Of a stretch of DNA of 64,000 nt, positions 16,313 through 24,086 are shown in pieces (position 1 is the first letter of the stretch; each line of letters starts with the position of its first letter). Source of the stretch: DAOUKH01 sp034421515. GTDB lineage: Bacteria; Chloroflexota; Dehalococcoidia; SHYB01. The stretch spans positions 1 to 64,000 of the forward strand of contig DAOUKH010000065.1 of NCBI GenBank assembly GCA_034421515.1, written 5' to 3'. The notes beneath the pieces are model-generated. The model worked only from the letters and a program-made list of their open reading frames with translations, made no database searches and was not told the DNA's origin. Made by a program: the position numbers and the translations under genes.

Positions 16313-17550
16313 GATCCGTCGGAGTTACGAAAGACGAGGCAGCTGTTGTGGCCGCCGAAGCCCAGCGAGTTCGATAGCGCCGCCCGCACCGGCCCTCGCT
16401 TGGGGATGTGCGGCGTGTAGTCCAGGTCGCAGTCGGGGTCCGGCGTTTCCAGGTTGATCGTCGGCGGCACGACCCCGTCCCGGATCGCGAGCACCGAGAA
16501 GGCGGCCTCGACTGCCCCAGCAGCGCCGATCAGGTGCCCCGTCATCGACTTCGTCGAGCTGATCGGGATCTTGGGCGCTTCGTCTCCGAAGACGTCGTGG
16601 ATCGCCATCGTCTCAAACTTGTCGTTGAGCGGCGTCGAGGTGCCGTGTGCATTGATGTAGTCGATCCCGTCGATGCCCACGCCTGCCCGCTCCAAGGCGC
16701 TCCGCATCGCCCGCGCCGCGCCCTCGGCGCGCTCCGCCGGCTGCGTGATGTGGTGCGCGTCGGCGGTGGCCGCGTAGCTCGCCATCTCGGCGAGTATCGT
16801 GGCGCCCCGCGCCCTGGCATGCTCCATCTCTTCGAGAATCAGGATGCCCGCACCCTCGCCCAGGATGAAGCCGTCGCGGTCGGCGTCGAACGGACGTGAC
16901 GCCTTGGTCGGCTCGTCGTTCCGCTTCGAGAGCGCGCCCGCCGAGGAGAAGCCGGCGAGTCCGATGGGTACCACGCAGGCCTCGGCTCCGCCCGTGATCA
17001 TCGCCGTCGCCTCGCCGCGCCTGATCATTTCCGCCGACACGCCGATGGCGTCGGCCCCGCTCGAACAGGCCGACGTCGTGCAGAAGTTCGGCCCCTTGGC
17101 GCCCAGCCGTATCGAGAGATGCCCCGAGGCCATGTCGGCGATCATCATCGGCACCAGGAACGGCGACACACGGCTGGGCCCGCGGTCGTTCAGCGTCTTC
17201 ACCTGGTTCGACAGCGTGCCGATCCCGCCGATGCCGCTCCCCACGATGCACCCCACCTCGGCGGCGTTGCCGTCCACGTCGAGCTCGGCGTGCGCCAGCG
17301 CTTCGATCGCAGCCGCCGTCGCCAGCTGCACGAAGCGGTCGGTGTTCTTGGCTTCTTTGCGCTCCATGCAGGCCAGAGGGTCGAAGTCCTTCACCTCGGC
17401 GGCGATGCGCGTGGCGAAGGGCTCAGCGTCGAACCCTGTGATCGTGTCGACGCCGGAAATGCCGTCGAGCAGCGCCTGCCACGTCGACGTTACGTCAAGT
17501 CCCAGCGGTGTCACGAGGCCGAGGCCGGTAACCGCCACACGACGGTCCAT
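16309..17550 (-). CDS. fabF: Beta-ketoacyl-ACP synthase II (FabF)
   Basis: This 413-residue KAS II condenses malonyl-ACP with growing acyl-ACP in type II fatty acid synthesis. The Cys-His-His triad is intact: C162 in TTSACSSGADAIG, H302 in NAHGTSTPLND and H339 in STKSMTGHLIGAAG. N-terminal VAVTGLGLVTPLG and C-terminal NSLGFGGHN are canonical. Its stop overlaps the recJ start. No acpP or other fab gene is adjacent. A promoter-like TATACT lies 135 nt upstream (17685-17690), implying a long leader. Confidence 0.94.
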   Translation of the reverse strand: MDRRVAVTGLGLVTPLGLDVTSTWQALLDGISGVDTITGFDAEPFATRIAAEVKDFDPLACMERKEAKNTDRFVQLATAAAIEALAHAELDVDGNAAEVGCIVGSGIGGIGTLSNQVKTLNDRGPSRVSPFLVPMMIADMASGHLSIRLGAKGPNFCTTSACSSGADAIGVSAEMIRRGEATAMITGGAEACVVPIGLAGFSSAGALSKRNDEPTKASRPFDADRDGFILGEGAGILILEEMEHARARGATILAEMASYAATADAHHITQPAERAEGAARAMRSALERAGVGIDGIDYINAHGTSTPLNDKFETMAIHDVFGDEAPKIPISSTKSMTGHLIGAAGAVEAAFSVLAIRDGVVPPTINLETPDPDCDLDYTPHIPKRGPVRAALSNSLGFGGHNSCLVFRNSDGS

Positions 17551-17684
17551 CAGTCCACCATCCCTAGAGGAATACGGAGCGGCAAGGCCGCCGGTTGTCG
17601 AGCCGTGACCCGGGGTAGGATCCCCGCAAGAGAGCGCACCCTAGCCTCATCTCCCTGAAGTCGGATCCGGCCAAATCAGCGGCT

Positions 17685-17690
17685 AGTATA
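17685..17690 (-). promoter_or_regulatory. -10 box TATACT upstream of fabF-recJ
   Basis: On the minus strand the sequence reads GGTGCTATACTAGCC, matching the GCTANNNT pattern seen before many genes here. The leader to the fabF start would be about 130 nt, long enough for regulation, though I see no recognised element in it. Confidence 0.45.
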
Positions 17691-17744
17691 GCACCGCCCC
17701 GCCGCGCTCGCCCCGCTGAAGGAGTCCTGTCCCACCGCCGTCCT

Positions 17745-18200
17745 CTACTGGAAGAACTTCCGGAAACCCCGCGCCGGCGACTCGTACCCCATCGCCTCGT
17801 AGAAGTGGTGCGCATCGTCCTTCCGGCGCCACGCGCTCAGAAACTGCAGCTTGTAGCACCCCGCCTCCACCACGATCTCCTCGACGCGGCGCAGTAGCAG
17901 CCGTCCTAGCCCACTGCCCCGACACGACTCGTCGATGACCATGTGCTCGATCACCGCCCACGGCCTGCCCCCATGTGTCAGGTTGGGCACGATGACCAGG
18001 ACCACACTCCCCTCGACCCGTCCGTCGGCTTCCAGCACCAGCAGGCGCACTCCCTTGTGCGCCTTGATCTTCGCGAGCGCCTCCAGCGACTGCTGCCGGC
18101 CGCCCGGCTCGGGAGCGTCGCCGCTGGGTCCGAGCTGGGCGTACAGCTCCACGATGCGCTCCAAGTCGCGCTCCTCAGCGTTGCGTATCACCACTCCCAT
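17745..18200 (-). CDS. GNAT family N-acetyltransferase
   Basis: This 151-residue GCN5-related acetyltransferase starts at MGVVIRNAEERDLERIVELY. It has the central strand VIEHMVIDESCRGSGLGRLL, where RGSGLG is the acetyl-CoA pyrophosphate-binding motif Q/RxxGxG/A, and a C-terminal HHFYEAMGYE (motif B). The ATG at 18200 is preferred over one eight codons earlier because TATAAT lies exactly 6 nt upstream of it. Acceptor substrate cannot be inferred. Confidence 0.85.
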   Translation of the reverse strand: MGVVIRNAEERDLERIVELYAQLGPSGDAPEPGGRQQSLEALAKIKAHKGVRLLVLEADGRVEGSVVLVIVPNLTHGGRPWAVIEHMVIDESCRGSGLGRLLLRRVEEIVVEAGCYKLQFLSAWRRKDDAHHFYEAMGYESPARGFRKFFQ

Positions 18201-18206
18201 AGCCCG

Positions 18207-18212
18207 ATTATA
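18207..18212 (-). promoter_or_regulatory. -10 box TATAAT, leaderless GNAT gene
   Basis: A consensus TATAAT on the minus strand is followed by CGGGCT (6 nt) and the ATG of the acetyltransferase. Spacing places the transcription start on the start codon. Confidence 0.65.
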
Positions 18213-18308
18213 GGGCTCCCGCATCCCGCGGCGGTTGGCGCAGCGAGCGGGCGGCGGCTATGATCTTCGCCACGGCGCTTCGGCGCGACACGGTTCTGGG
18301 AGTCCGGC

Positions 18309-19097
18309 ATGGCAAGCGACCGAGTCCTGCTCGACATCGACGGCGACGGCATCGCCACCATCACCCTCAACCGTCCCGAGCGGCTCAACGCCACCGCCCC
18401 CGGCATGCTCGACGAGATCTTCGAGACCATCGAGCACGTCGCCGAAAGCGACGCCAGGGTGCTCGTGATCACCGGCGCCGGGCGCGGATTCTGCGCCGGC
18501 CAAGATCTGAAGGAGCCCCGCCAAGGAGTACCGCCGCTGCTGAAGAAGCGCTTCACGCCCCGCACCGGTCAGGACAGCTTCGTGCGGGCGCTGCGCCACG
18601 CCCCCCAACCCGTCATCGCCGCCGTCAACGGGCCCGCCGTCGGCGTCGGTTTCTCCCTCGCCCTGGCCTGCGACCTCCGCATCGCCTCCACCCAGGCCAA
18701 GTTCGGCGCGGCCTGGCTCAACCGCGGCATTCCTCCCGAAGCCCTCGGCGCCTACACCCTGCCCCAGATCGTGCCCCTGCCCAAGGCTATGGAGATCATC
18801 TTCATGGGGAAGATGCTCGACGGAGAGGAAGCCGCCGAGATCGGCCTCGCCAACGAGGTCGTCCCCCACGACAAGCTCTACGAGCGCACCCGCGAGGTCG
18901 CCCTGACCCTCGCCAAGGGCCCGCCCATCGCCCTAGCCATGGCGAAGCGCGCCGTCTATCTCGGCCTGCGCCAAGACCTCGAGACCTTCGCCCAGTACGA
19001 GTCGTTCACCCTCCGCAACGCCTTCCAGAGCAGCGACCGCGAGGAGGGCATCCGCTCCTTCCTCGAAAAGCGCGACCCCGAGTTCGCCGGAGAATAG
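18309..19097 (+). CDS. Enoyl-CoA hydratase/isomerase family protein
   Basis: This 262-residue crotonase-fold protein shows the N-terminal strand GIATITLNRPERLNA, the oxyanion-hole segments ITGAGRGFCAGQDLK and AVNGPAVGVGFSLALACDLRIAS, and the trimerisation region ending in SFLEKRDPEF. The position after GAAWLNRGIPPEALGAY carries a Glu, as in hydratases. The next gene begins 2 nt after the stop, so the pair is translationally linked. A TATGAT box at 18259-18264 is the probable -10. One of three crotonase paralogues in the window (also 46812 and 59386). Confidence 0.87.
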   Translation: MASDRVLLDIDGDGIATITLNRPERLNATAPGMLDEIFETIEHVAESDARVLVITGAGRGFCAGQDLKEPRQGVPPLLKKRFTPRTGQDSFVRALRHAPQPVIAAVNGPAVGVGFSLALACDLRIASTQAKFGAAWLNRGIPPEALGAYTLPQIVPLPKAMEIIFMGKMLDGEEAAEIGLANEVVPHDKLYERTREVALTLAKGPPIALAMAKRAVYLGLRQDLETFAQYESFTLRNAFQSSDREEGIRSFLEKRDPEFAGE

Positions 19098-19099
19098 CC

Positions 19100-19912
19100 A
19101 TGCCCTTCGCCGACGTCCGCGGCATCCGCATCTACTACGAACGAGCCGGCGCGGGCCGCGCGCTCCTCTATATCAACTGGACCGGAGGCGACCTGCGCGA
19201 CGCCCGCATCTTCGCCGGCCCTCTCGAAGACGCCTTCGACGTCCTCGCCTACGACCAGCGGGGCCTGGGACAGTCCGGCAAGCCAGACGTTCCCTACACC
19301 ATGCAGGACTACGCCGACGACGCTGCCGCCATGCTCGACGTCGCGGGATGGGACCGCGTCCCCGTCATGGGCGTCTCGTTCGGCGGCATGGTCGCGCAGG
19401 AGCTCGCTCTTCGCCACCCGGAACGCGTCGACCGTCTCGTGCTCGCCTGCACCTCCAGCGGCGGCGCGGGCAAGCCGTCGTACCCGTTGCACGAGCTGGT
19501 GGACCTCCCACCGGAGGAAGTTGCCGCGTTCGGCGTGGGGTTGATCGACTCGCGGTACGAGGGCACCGACCCTACCGCGGCGCCGCCCGAAATCGCCACG
19601 CTGCTCGCGGCAATGACGAAGACGCGGCCGGCCTCTGACTCGCCCGAAGACATAGAGTCCGCCGCCGGAGCCCGCCGCCAGCTCGAGGCGCGGCGCGGCC
19701 ACAACACCTATGATCGGATGGGGTCGCTCGCTGTGCCGACGTTGGTGTGCGGCGGGCGTTACGACGGGTTTGCCCCACCGGAGAACCTGGAGGCCCTCGC
19801 CGGCGCAATTGCCAACGCGCGCTTGCAGGTCTTCGAGGGCGGCCACGTCTTCTTCTGGCAGGACCCTGCCGCCTGGCCCGCCATCGTCGCCTTCCTCAAG
19901 GAAGGCTCGTAG
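19100..19912 (+). CDS. Alpha/beta hydrolase
   Basis: This 270-residue alpha/beta-hydrolase fold protein has the nucleophile elbow GVSFGG (Ser93), the preceding LAYDQRGLGQSG strand, and a C-terminal FEGGHVFFWQDP with the catalytic His. The acid is probably the Asp in CGGRYDGF. The oxyanion segment has INWTGG rather than the usual HG. Co-transcription with the enoyl-CoA hydratase suggests a hydrolytic step on a ring-cleaved or thioester intermediate, but ester, epoxide and C-C hydrolases share this architecture. It converges on the WxC-repeat lipoprotein gene with 6 bp between stops. Confidence 0.85.
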   Translation: MPFADVRGIRIYYERAGAGRALLYINWTGGDLRDARIFAGPLEDAFDVLAYDQRGLGQSGKPDVPYTMQDYADDAAAMLDVAGWDRVPVMGVSFGGMVAQELALRHPERVDRLVLACTSSGGAGKPSYPLHELVDLPPEEVAAFGVGLIDSRYEGTDPTAAPPEIATLLAAMTKTRPASDSPEDIESAAGARRQLEARRGHNTYDRMGSLAVPTLVCGGRYDGFAPPENLEALAGAIANARLQVFEGGHVFFWQDPAAWPAIVAFLKEGS

Positions 19913-19918
19913 CGTCGC

Positions 19919-20875
19919 CTATTCCCGATCGTCGAAGAACAGGAACGGCATCCCGACGACCGGCTCGAATCCGCCCAGGCCGCCCTGGCACGTCCACGAG
20001 GTGCGCCCGGCGCCTGGTGCGCACGACCAGGTCTGGCTCGAGACCTCGGGCAGGATGTTGCCGTGGCAGTACCAGGCCCCGGCGGCCAGACTGCACCGCC
20101 ACGTCTCATCGTGGTACGTCTCCACGACGATATCGCCGTTGCACGTCCATCCCGCGCCTCCCTGCGCCCCTTCACAGGTCCACTTCTCACCGAACTCTGT
20201 CCCAAACGCGACGTTACCGCTGCACGCCCATTCGTCCGTGGTCGGGTGCGTACATGACCAGCTCTGCGTGAAGAGCTCCCCGACGTCGATGTCGCTTCGG
20301 CAGGTCCAGAACACATCAGGCACGCCCGTACACGTCCAGCGTTCCGTACCGGGCCTGTCCGCAAAGACCTCGCCTTCGCACCCCCATCGGCCCGCGGCCT
20401 CCTCGGTGCACGCCCATCCAAGCGCCGACGGCGCCGCCGCCGTGGGCGTGGCCGTCGGTTCCGGTGTCGGTGTAGCGGTAGCCGTCGCCATGGGAGGCGA
20501 GGTAGCCGTCGGGTCGGGTTGTGGCGGCGACGTTGGCGGCGCGGGCGGCGATGTGGCCGTGGGCACGGCCGTGGGCACGGCCGTTGGCGTCGCCGTCGGC
20601 AAGACGAGCGGCGGCGCAGTAGGAGGCGGCGGCGCCGTCGGGTGCGGCGTGTACGTCGGCTCGGGGGTCCACGTCGGCTCGGGCGTCCACGTCGGCGCAA
20701 TCGTCGGCGTCGGCACCAGCGTCGGCGTTGGTGCCGGGGTCGGCGTGGCTGTCGCCGTAGGCGCCGCCGGCTCGGTCGGCAACGGCGGCGTTGACGTTGC
20801 TGTCGGCTCGCCGGACGAGCACGCCGCCACCGTCAGCGCGGCCGCGGCCGCGACCATGATTGCCTTGGCCAGCAC
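19919..20875 (-). CDS. Lipoprotein with Thr/Pro linker and six WxC repeats, unrecognised family
   Basis: This 318-residue protein is secreted. It has a short signal peptide with lipobox LTVAAC (lipidated Cys19), then a Thr/Pro/Ala linker (about 22-149), then a domain (152-298) of six repeats. Each repeat has two W-x-C motifs 9-11 residues apart, and repeats recur every 24-27 residues. Trp positions are 154/164, 180/190, 206/216, 232/243, 259/268 and 283/294; the twelve Cys are two residues after each Trp. The second motif of a repeat is usually followed by x-G. The even Cys count suggests six disulfides on the outer face. I do not recognise the repeat. The GTG start lies 6 nt after the MoaD-like gene, so it is the last gene of the molybdenum hydroxylase operon. 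Confidence 0.8.
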   Translation of the reverse strand: MLAKAIMVAAAAALTVAACSSGEPTATSTPPLPTEPAAPTATATPTPAPTPTLVPTPTIAPTWTPEPTWTPEPTYTPHPTAPPPPTAPPLVLPTATPTAVPTAVPTATSPPAPPTSPPQPDPTATSPPMATATATPTPEPTATPTAAAPSALGWACTEEAAGRWGCEGEVFADRPGTERWTCTGVPDVFWTCRSDIDVGELFTQSWSCTHPTTDEWACSGNVAFGTEFGEKWTCEGAQGGAGWTCNGDIVVETYHDETWRCSLAAGAWYCHGNILPEVSSQTWSCAPGAGRTSWTCQGGLGGFEPVVGMPFLFFDDRE

Positions 20876-20881
20876 CGTCGC

Positions 20882-21148
20882 CTATCCCCCGCCGATGGCC
20901 GGGATGAAGTGAATCTCGGACGTCTCCTTGACCGGCTCAATGAGGCCCAGGTGCGTCGTCTCCCCGTCGATGGCCACGGCAAGCCCCTCTTGGATGCGCC
21001 CCTCCGAGTCCATCAAGCGCTCCTTCGTGCCCGGGTGCGCCGCTTCCAGCGCATTGATGACCTGGCGCAGCGTCGCCCCTTCGACGGTCACCTTGTCCGC
21101 GCCCCCGGTGAGGTCGCGCATGAGCGATGGGATGAAGACGATTGCCAC
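20882..21148 (-). CDS. MoaD/ThiS-like sulfur-carrier protein
   Basis: This 88-residue ubiquitin-fold protein ends in FIPAIGGG, giving the C-terminal Gly-Gly that MoaD and ThiS need for adenylation and thiocarboxylation. The N-terminal strand AIVFIPSLMRDLTGG, the VEGATLRQVINALEAAHPG helix and RIQEGLAVAIDGE are typical of MoaD-family proteins. It lies 11 nt after the molybdenum-subunit gene and 6 nt before the WxC lipoprotein gene. The likely role is sulfur donation for molybdopterin serving the adjacent enzyme; ThiS-like or other carrier roles are possible. Confidence 0.82.
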   Translation of the reverse strand: MAIVFIPSLMRDLTGGADKVTVEGATLRQVINALEAAHPGTKERLMDSEGRIQEGLAVAIDGETTHLGLIEPVKETSEIHFIPAIGGG

Positions 21149-21159
21149 GGCTGCGGCTC

Positions 21160-23451
21160 CTACGCTCCCCGCTGCTCCTTGATCGCCTTTAGCACCGCCC
21201 CAGGCGACATCGGCAGCTCCGTCATACGGACGCCGACGGCGTCGGCCACCGCGTTGGCGAGGGCGGCCATCGGCGGCACGATCGACACCTCACCGACGCC
21301 GCGCAGGCCGAAGGGATGGCCCGGGTTCGGCTTCTCGACGATCTCCGTCTCGATCATCGGCAGGTCGAGGCTCGTCGGCATCCGGTAGTCCAGGAACGAC
21401 GAGTTCGCCATCTCGCCGTCGTCCGTCCAAAAATACTCTTCGTTCAGCGCCCAGCCGATGCCCTGCACCGCGCCGCCCTGCATCTGCCCCTCGACGTAGC
21501 TCGGGTGCACCGCCCGCCCCACGTCCTGGAACGTCGTGTAGCGCAGCACCGTAACCTTGCCCGTCTCAGGGTCGACTTCAACGTCGGCGATGTGCCCCGC
21601 GTACGAGACGCCGACCCCGCCCGGGTTCACCGACGCCGAGGCCGTTACCGCACCCTGCCGCAGGGCCATCATGGCCAGCACCTTGAACGGCTTGTTCTCC
21701 TTCGCGTCCTTGGGATTGACGAAGACGCCGTTCTCAAACGCGATCTCCTCGGGCGGCAGCTCCCACATGCGTCCGGCGAACGCCTTGAGATGGTCCACGA
21801 TCTTGTGCGCTGCCTGAATCACCGCGATGCCCGTGGCGAACGCGGTGCGGCTCCCGCCCGAAGGAGCGGTGAAGCCCACCGAGTCGGTATCGCCCACCGT
21901 GGGCACGATGTCCTCGGCGCTCAGCCCCAGCACCTCGGCCAGCTGCATCGCGAGGGCCACGCGAGTCCCGCACAGATCGACGGAGCCGGTGATCATGTTC
22001 ACCGTGCCTTCGGCGTTCACCGCCAGGGTCGCCGCCGAGTGCATGCCGCCGTTGCCCCAGAAGCCCATCGCCACGCCGCGGCCGCGGTTCGGCCCTTCGA
22101 GCTTGCTCTTGTAGTGCTCCGACTCCAGCATCGCGCGCTCGACCTCTTCGCAGCCGATGGCGCCGTACGGGATGCCGTTCACCTGCCGTCCGCCCTCGCG
22201 CTGCACGTTCTTCAGACGCAGCTCGATCGGGTCGATGCCGAGCTTGCCGGCAAGCTCGTCCATCACTTGCTCGATCGCGAACGCCGACTGCGGCGTCCCC
22301 GGCGCGCGGTAGGCCGCAACCTTCGGCTTGTTCACCACCACGTCATAGCCGTCGACGGCGAAGTTCTCGACGGCGTACGGCGCGATGCCGTACATCACGC
22401 CGGCACCCACCGGCGACCCCGGATAGGCCCCGGCCTCGTAGGCCAGCCACAGGTCGGCGGCGACGATCGATCCGTCCTTCTTGGCGCCGAACTTCGCCTT
22501 GACGTGCGTCCCCGAGGTCGGTCCGGTCCCCTCGAACACCTCTTTGCGGCTCATGGTGAACTTCACCGGATGCCCCGTCTTGCGCGAGGCGATCGCCGCG
22601 ATGGCGTCGAGATAGCTCGGAATCTTGCCCCCGAAGCCGCCGCCCATCTCCAGCGGTATGACCTTGATCTTCGCCTCCGGGATCTGCAGCATCGCCGCCA
22701 CCGCCATCCGGATACCGAACGCGCCTTGCGTCGAAGTCCAGATCGTGACGTGTCCGTCCGGCGTCCACGACGCCGTCGAGCTGTGCGGCTCGATGTAGCC
22801 CTGGTGCACCGCCGTGGTGCGGAAGTCCCGCTCCACGATCACGTCCGCCTCGGCGAACGCCTGCTCCCGGTCCCCGCCCTCGAAGAGCAGCCGCGACGCG
22901 ACGTTGCTGCTCTCGCCGGTGTCGGTTCCGCGCGTGAACCGCGCCGCCAGCGTATGCGTCGTCATATCTTCATGGATGAGCGGCGCGCCGGGAGCCATCG
23001 CCTCGTCCACCGTCATCAGCGGCTCCAAGACTTCGTACTCCACGTCGATGAGGTCGAGCGCCTCCTCCGCGATGTGTGGACTGATCGCCACCACGGCAAC
23101 CACCGCGTGGCCCTTGTAAAGGACCTTCTCGCCCGCGAGGTCGTTGTCCGCCATGACTCGGGGATTCATCAGCACCTCCGCCAAGTCGATCGGCTTGGCG
23201 CTGACGATCGGGTAGTCCGCGTTGGTGATGACGGCGCGCACGCCTTCGAGCGCCTCCGCCTTGCTCGCATCGATCGACTTGATCCGGGCATGGGCGTGCG
23301 GGCTGCGCAGGATCTTGCCGTGCAGCAGACCCGGAGGGTGGATGTCGGCGCCGTAGCGCGCCTGCCCGGTCACCTTCTCCAGACCGTCGTGACGAATCGG
23401 CCTGGTGCCAACGACCTTGAACTCGGGTGCGGGGTCAGCGGTGGTGGTCAT
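21160..23451 (-). CDS. Xanthine dehydrogenase family molybdopterin-binding large subunit
   Basis: This 763-residue protein is the molybdenum-cofactor subunit of a heterotrimeric Mo hydroxylase (CoxL/XdhA superfamily). Landmarks are GLEKVTGQARYGADI (23-37), EMGGGFGGK (268-276), AYRAPGTPQ (380-388) and the late GVGEVSIVPP with the catalytic Glu near residue 725. The AYRCSFR loop of form I CO dehydrogenase is absent, so this is not a bona fide CO dehydrogenase. Substrates of the family include purines, aldehydes, N-heterocycles and aromatic CoA esters. It is separated from the upstream 2Fe-2S gene by 149 bp that contain GGCGCGCC-type repeats. Confidence 0.9.
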   Translation of the reverse strand: MTTTADPAPEFKVVGTRPIRHDGLEKVTGQARYGADIHPPGLLHGKILRSPHAHARIKSIDASKAEALEGVRAVITNADYPIVSAKPIDLAEVLMNPRVMADNDLAGEKVLYKGHAVVAVVAISPHIAEEALDLIDVEYEVLEPLMTVDEAMAPGAPLIHEDMTTHTLAARFTRGTDTGESSNVASRLLFEGGDREQAFAEADVIVERDFRTTAVHQGYIEPHSSTASWTPDGHVTIWTSTQGAFGIRMAVAAMLQIPEAKIKVIPLEMGGGFGGKIPSYLDAIAAIASRKTGHPVKFTMSRKEVFEGTGPTSGTHVKAKFGAKKDGSIVAADLWLAYEAGAYPGSPVGAGVMYGIAPYAVENFAVDGYDVVVNKPKVAAYRAPGTPQSAFAIEQVMDELAGKLGIDPIELRLKNVQREGGRQVNGIPYGAIGCEEVERAMLESEHYKSKLEGPNRGRGVAMGFWGNGGMHSAATLAVNAEGTVNMITGSVDLCGTRVALAMQLAEVLGLSAEDIVPTVGDTDSVGFTAPSGGSRTAFATGIAVIQAAHKIVDHLKAFAGRMWELPPEEIAFENGVFVNPKDAKENKPFKVLAMMALRQGAVTASASVNPGGVGVSYAGHIADVEVDPETGKVTVLRYTTFQDVGRAVHPSYVEGQMQGGAVQGIGWALNEEYFWTDDGEMANSSFLDYRMPTSLDLPMIETEIVEKPNPGHPFGLRGVGEVSIVPPMAALANAVADAVGVRMTELPMSPGAVLKAIKEQRGA

Positions 23452-23600
23452 GGTTCCTGCTCCTCAATTGCCCGCAAGCCATGGCGCACGGGCTGCTCGC
23501 CTCATCCGTCGCCTTAATGATAAAGGCGCCAGGCGCGCCAGGCGCGCCGGCGCCCCTTCGATCTGCTCCGTTCTAAATCCGGGCTCGCGCCCGGGATCCG

Positions 23601-24080
23601 CTACTTGGCCTTCGCCATCTCCCCCGCCTGCATGACGGCGCGGATGATCTTGTCGTAGCCCGTGCAACGGCAGAGGTTCCCCGCCAGCCAGTGGCGGATG
23701 CGGTGCTCGTCCGCGTCGGGTTCCTTCTCCAGCAGCGCCTTGGCCGCCACGATGAAGCCCGGCGTGCAGATGCCGCACTGCAGGGCGGCCTGCTCCAGGA
23801 AGGCCTGCTGCACCGGGTGCAGCCCTTCGGGAGAGGCCACGCCCTCGATGGTCAGGATGTCCGAGCCCTCGGCCTCGACGGCTAGGACGCAGCACGCATC
23901 GACGATGCGGCCGTCCATGGAAATCGTGCACGCGCCGCAGTTGCCGTCGTTGCACCCTTCCTTGGTGCCGGTCAGCCCGATGACGTCGCGCAGCACTTCT
24001 AACAGGCTCTGGCGGGCCTCGACGAGGAAGTCGGCCTCGTCGCCGTTGATCTTGGCGTTGACGTGAATCTTCTTCGACAT
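23601..24080 (-). CDS. 2Fe-2S subunit of molybdenum hydroxylase (CoxS-like)
   Basis: This 159-residue subunit binds two [2Fe-2S] clusters. The plant-ferredoxin type uses C43, C48 and C51 (CNDGNCGAC) with C63; the second uses C102 and C105 (QCGICTPGF) with C137 and C139 (NLCRCTGY). Length and spacing are canonical. It relays electrons from the Mo site to FAD. It lies 6 nt downstream of the FAD subunit gene. Confidence 0.94.
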   Translation of the reverse strand: MSKKIHVNAKINGDEADFLVEARQSLLEVLRDVIGLTGTKEGCNDGNCGACTISMDGRIVDACCVLAVEAEGSDILTIEGVASPEGLHPVQQAFLEQAALQCGICTPGFIVAAKALLEKEPDADEHRIRHWLAGNLCRCTGYDKIIRAVMQAGEMAKAK

Positions 24081-24086
24081 CTGCGG

